Below the pieces are notes generated by a model. It was not told the origin of the DNA. It ran no database searches and worked only from the letters and a program-made list of their open reading frames with translations. A program made the translations under genes and the position numbers. From NCBI GenBank assembly GCA_041656175.1, contig JBBAEA010000079.1, positions 1-17,214 on the forward strand: DNA of 17,214 bases. The letters run 5' to 3'. How positions within the stretch are numbered: the first letter of the stretch is position 1; every line of letters begins with the position of its first letter. This document shows positions 15,283 through 17,214 of this stretch, in pieces. Origin of the DNA: JBBAEA01 sp041656175 (GTDB lineage: Bacteria > Myxococcota_A > Bradymonadia > UBA4248).

Positions 15283-16380
15283 ATGATTTTATGGCAGCGC
15301 TACCCACGGCTACTTAGCACGCTCAAAGAATACTTTTTCATCACCTTAGGCTTAGCCCTCTATGCTACGGCTTGGAACATGTTCGTTCTACCCCACAAGT
15401 TCGTAGGCGGTGGCTTTGGTGGCATTTCGGCTCTACTCTACTTCATTACAGGTATTCCCTTATCCGCATGGTACCTAGCCCTAAACGTCATACTCGTTAG
15501 CGCCGCGCTGCGTATCTTGGGCAAAGTCTTTAGCTTCAAAACCGTCTTTGGCATCCTCGGGCTCATCGTCCTCTTGGCCATCATCCCAGAACCTAGCGTC
15601 CCCATTATTTCCGATCGCCTTCTCAGCGCGATTATGGGAGGCATACTCGCTGGCATCGGTGTTGGCTCATACCTTCTGCACGGGGGCTCAACCGGCGGCT
15701 CCGATATCGTGGTACTCATCGTTTCAAAGTACAAAAACCTCAGCTGGGGTAAGGTTTATGTGCTTTTTGACGCCTGCGTCATTGCAGCATCATGGCTACT
15801 CCCTGGTCGCAGCTTAGAGCACGTTGCCTATGGTTTCGTGTTCATGGGCGTCTCCGCATACGCCATCGATCTCGTTCATTCTGGTATGCGACAAAGCGTC
15901 CAAATTTTTATCTTTAGCCGCAAATACCGCGAAATTGCCGACCAAATCATCTTACGCCACCACCGCGGCACGACGATCTTCGATAGCATCGGCTGGTACA
16001 CCAAACAAGAAACCAAAACCATCTACCTCGTAGCTCGCCGCCGCGAATCCAACGAAATATTCCGAACCGTCAAGGGCATCGACGAGCGCGCCTTCATCGC
16101 TGTTTCCAACGTTATGTCGGTCTTTGGCGCTGGTTTTGATACCATCAAAGCAGGTTTTACCAAGCCCAAAATCGGTGAAGGCATCCAACGCCCACTAGAC
16201 TTCGAACAAGAGCACCCTCGCCCCAAAAGCCGCGAGCGCGAGCCCACAAACGGCTACATCCCACCCTCCGACCAAATCTCGATCGTCACCCAAAGACCAG
16301 ATGTTCCCGACATCGTCAGCGAACGCGAGGCAGAGCAAGAAAACGCGCTAAACTCTGCTGATAACTCACAAAAACCCTGA
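15283..16380 (+). CDS. YitT family membrane protein (DUF2179) with hydrophilic C-terminal tail
   Basis: The 365-aa product starts at the ATG 15283, with GGGAGG (15271-15276) 6 nt upstream; a TTG at 15253 lies before that site and is rejected. Five to six membrane helices occupy about residues 15-200, with family motifs GGGFGGIS, GGILAGIGVGSYLLHGGSTGGSDI and SWGKVYVLFD. A soluble DUF2179 domain (about 205-285: FIFSRKYREIADQIILRHHRGTTIFD...GWYTKQETKTIYLVARRRES...AFIAVSNV) follows. YitT proteins are widespread inner-membrane proteins whose substrate is unknown. The last 80 residues (from about 286) are Pro/Glu/Arg-rich and probably disordered, an extension most YitT proteins (about 280-290 aa) lack. 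No operon partner is visible. Confidence 0.92.
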   Translation: MILWQRYPRLLSTLKEYFFITLGLALYATAWNMFVLPHKFVGGGFGGISALLYFITGIPLSAWYLALNVILVSAALRILGKVFSFKTVFGILGLIVLLAIIPEPSVPIISDRLLSAIMGGILAGIGVGSYLLHGGSTGGSDIVVLIVSKYKNLSWGKVYVLFDACVIAASWLLPGRSLEHVAYGFVFMGVSAYAIDLVHSGMRQSVQIFIFSRKYREIADQIILRHHRGTTIFDSIGWYTKQETKTIYLVARRRESNEIFRTVKGIDERAFIAVSNVMSVFGAGFDTIKAGFTKPKIGEGIQRPLDFEQEHPRPKSREREPTNGYIPPSDQISIVTQRPDVPDIVSEREAEQENALNSADNSQKP

Positions 16381-16401
16381 TTAAATTTAGAACTCCGTAA
16401 A

Positions 16402-16469
16402 AAGAGCCACTCGCTGGGCTTCAGTTATCACTCGCTGTAAGCTGCAAAATGCAGTTTATACGCGCTCTT
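16402..16469 (+). other. Folded intergenic segment after the YitT gene
   Basis: AAGAGC (16402-16407) can pair with GCTCTT (16464-16469). Inside lie a direct repeat CACTCGCTG (16408-16416, 16429-16437) and a 13-bp stem, CGCTGTAAGCTGC with GCAGTTTATA-GCG (16433-16464, one bulge, loop AAAAT). No T-run follows, so it is not a standard terminator. It could be an RNA structure at the end of the YitT transcript. Confidence 0.35.
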
Positions 16470-16601
16470 GTGCGGTTCACGCCGCTCCCACTTGATGCAA
16501 AATTAAAAACAGACTAGGCGAACTCCAACAAGGCATTACCTCAATTTTGCCCAAGGACTTCGGTGAATATCTATATTATTGCGCTCCCCTATTCCATTTT
16601 C

Positions 16602-16625
16602 TTAAGTATTTTGTTAAGTACTTAA
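16602..16625. promoter_or_regulatory. TTAAGTA direct repeat and 12-bp palindrome, possible operator
   Basis: TTAAGTA occurs at 16602-16608 and 16614-16620, one helical turn apart (12 bp). The second copy is half of a perfect palindrome TTAAGTACTTAA (16614-16625). It lies 32-55 bp before the start of the lipoprotein gene, a position suited to a regulator binding site. No clear promoter boxes were assigned. Confidence 0.35.
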
Positions 16626-16656
16626 TACATAACGGGGGTTACTGTAAGGATAATGC

Positions 16657-17214
16657 ATGAAATATTATAAAAAACTTATCCCTTTATTGGCTACTTTGGC
16701 TCTTGCTGTCTCTTTAGGTTCTTGTATCAACGAGAACGAAATCAATGGCGACTTATGTCCAGATGATCCCGATAAAATCCAACCCGGAATTTGTGGTTGC
16801 GGCGTATCGGATGCTGTCACCGAAACGGGATTGCCCATTTGTATTGCGGCAAGCATCGATCTTTGCCCAAACGATCCCCAAAAGACGCTACCAGGCATTT
16901 GTGGTTGTGGCGTAGCTGATACCATTGCAAGCGAAACGGGGCTACCGCAGTGTTTGTCGGATGGACTCGATCTTTGTCCAGACGATCCCAATAAAACGCT
17001 GCCTGGCATTTGTGGTTGCGGACAAAGCGATGAAGCGGGACATTTTGGCTTACCACAGTGCTTGTCTGATAGCTTGGATCTCTGTCCAGAAGATCCCTTA
17101 AAGGTAGTTGCTGGTATTTGTGGCTGTGGTGTCCCCGATGTAGATAGCGATGGCGACACGGTTCTAGACTGCAACGATAAATGCCCAGAGGATCCCGAAA
17201 AACTGGAACCTGGT
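16657..17214 (+). CDS. Cys-rich repeat lipoprotein, 3' end outside window
   Basis: The frame is open from the ATG at 16657 to the last base (186 codons), so the C terminus is missing. AAGGA lies 6 nt before the ATG; an earlier ATG at 16653 stops after five codons. The N terminus MKYYKKLIPLLATLALAVSLGSC is a lipoprotein signal with lipobox LGSC and lipidated Cys23. Four-plus repeats of 36-37 residues start at residue 32: DLCPxDPxKxxPGICGCGVxDxxxxxxGLPxCL. From the fourth unit they change to VDSDGDTVLDCNDKCPEDPEK, a thrombospondin-3-like form. CPxDPxKxxPGxCGCG repeats are seen in surface proteins of myxobacteria and others. It is expected at the outer membrane surface; no enzymatic domain is visible in this part. 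Confidence 0.88.
   Translation, partial: MKYYKKLIPLLATLALAVSLGSCINENEINGDLCPDDPDKIQPGICGCGVSDAVTETGLPICIAASIDLCPNDPQKTLPGICGCGVADTIASETGLPQCLSDGLDLCPDDPNKTLPGICGCGQSDEAGHFGLPQCLSDSLDLCPEDPLKVVAGICGCGVPDVDSDGDTVLDCNDKCPEDPEKLEPG
16750..17214 (+). repeat. Protein repeats DLCPxDP...PGICGCG
   Basis: Units begin at residues 32, 68, 105 and 141 of the lipoprotein, with a fifth running off the window edge. Each has Cys in DLCP, GICGCG and LPxC. Unit length is 36-37 aa, so nucleotide copies are about 108-111 bp and have diverged more than those of the 74-613 array. Confidence 0.85.

Noticed and set aside
16402..16500. tRNA gene in the segment after YitT (GGTTCAC word)
   Set aside because: No acceptor stem or cloverleaf of correct spacing could be drawn; only local hairpins fit.

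Overview
The window looks like chromosomal DNA of a Gram-negative bacterium of moderate GC content. It encodes an outer-membrane beta-barrel/OmpA-C protein, a lipoprotein and several exported proteins. Three separate surface or secreted proteins are built from tandem Cys-rich or Asp-rich repeats (30-aa NCDGxWANGCE units, thrombospondin-3-like units, and DLCPxDP...PGICGCG units). That style is typical of Myxococcota/Bradymonadota-like (former deltaproteobacterial) genomes. The assignment is inferred from protein style only; there is no rRNA or other marker in the window.

Layout. (1) 2-1117 (+) is the 3' part of a Cys-rich repeat protein whose start lies outside the window. (2) 1142-7404 is a minus-strand block of well-known genes: aspartate ammonia-lyase (aspA), the ClpB disaggregase, a QmcA-like SPFH protein and an NfeD-like partner. 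(3) 7585-14528 (+) holds an exported protein with two C-terminal membrane segments, an OmpA-family protein with a calcium-binding-type repeat linker, and a large AAA+ protein with a degenerate first and an intact second ATPase module. A possible 53-aa gene lies on the minus strand between the first two. (4) 14529-15282 is a gene-free stretch with stem-loops and a four-copy tandem repeat of about 102 bp. (5) 15283-16380 (+) is a YitT/DUF2179 membrane protein, and 16657 to the right edge is the 5' part of a Cys-rich repeat lipoprotein.

The coding content is mostly recognisable: a housekeeping core (AspA, ClpB, SPFH/NfeD membrane quality control) embedded among cell-envelope proteins. The most unusual signal is non-coding. 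Two hairpin elements of about 146 bp (2691-2836 on the minus strand and 6776-6921 on the plus strand) share short conserved end blocks (GGGGGTAGCG, GATCGCC, GTAGGGGG and a terminal G-run/C-run stem-loop). Their inner arms are unrelated in sequence but each is internally self-complementary. One paired block differs by compensatory changes (GCGCAAG/CTTGCGC against GCGTGGG/CCCACGC). This points to a dispersed family selected for structure rather than sequence, and it sits outside every gene.
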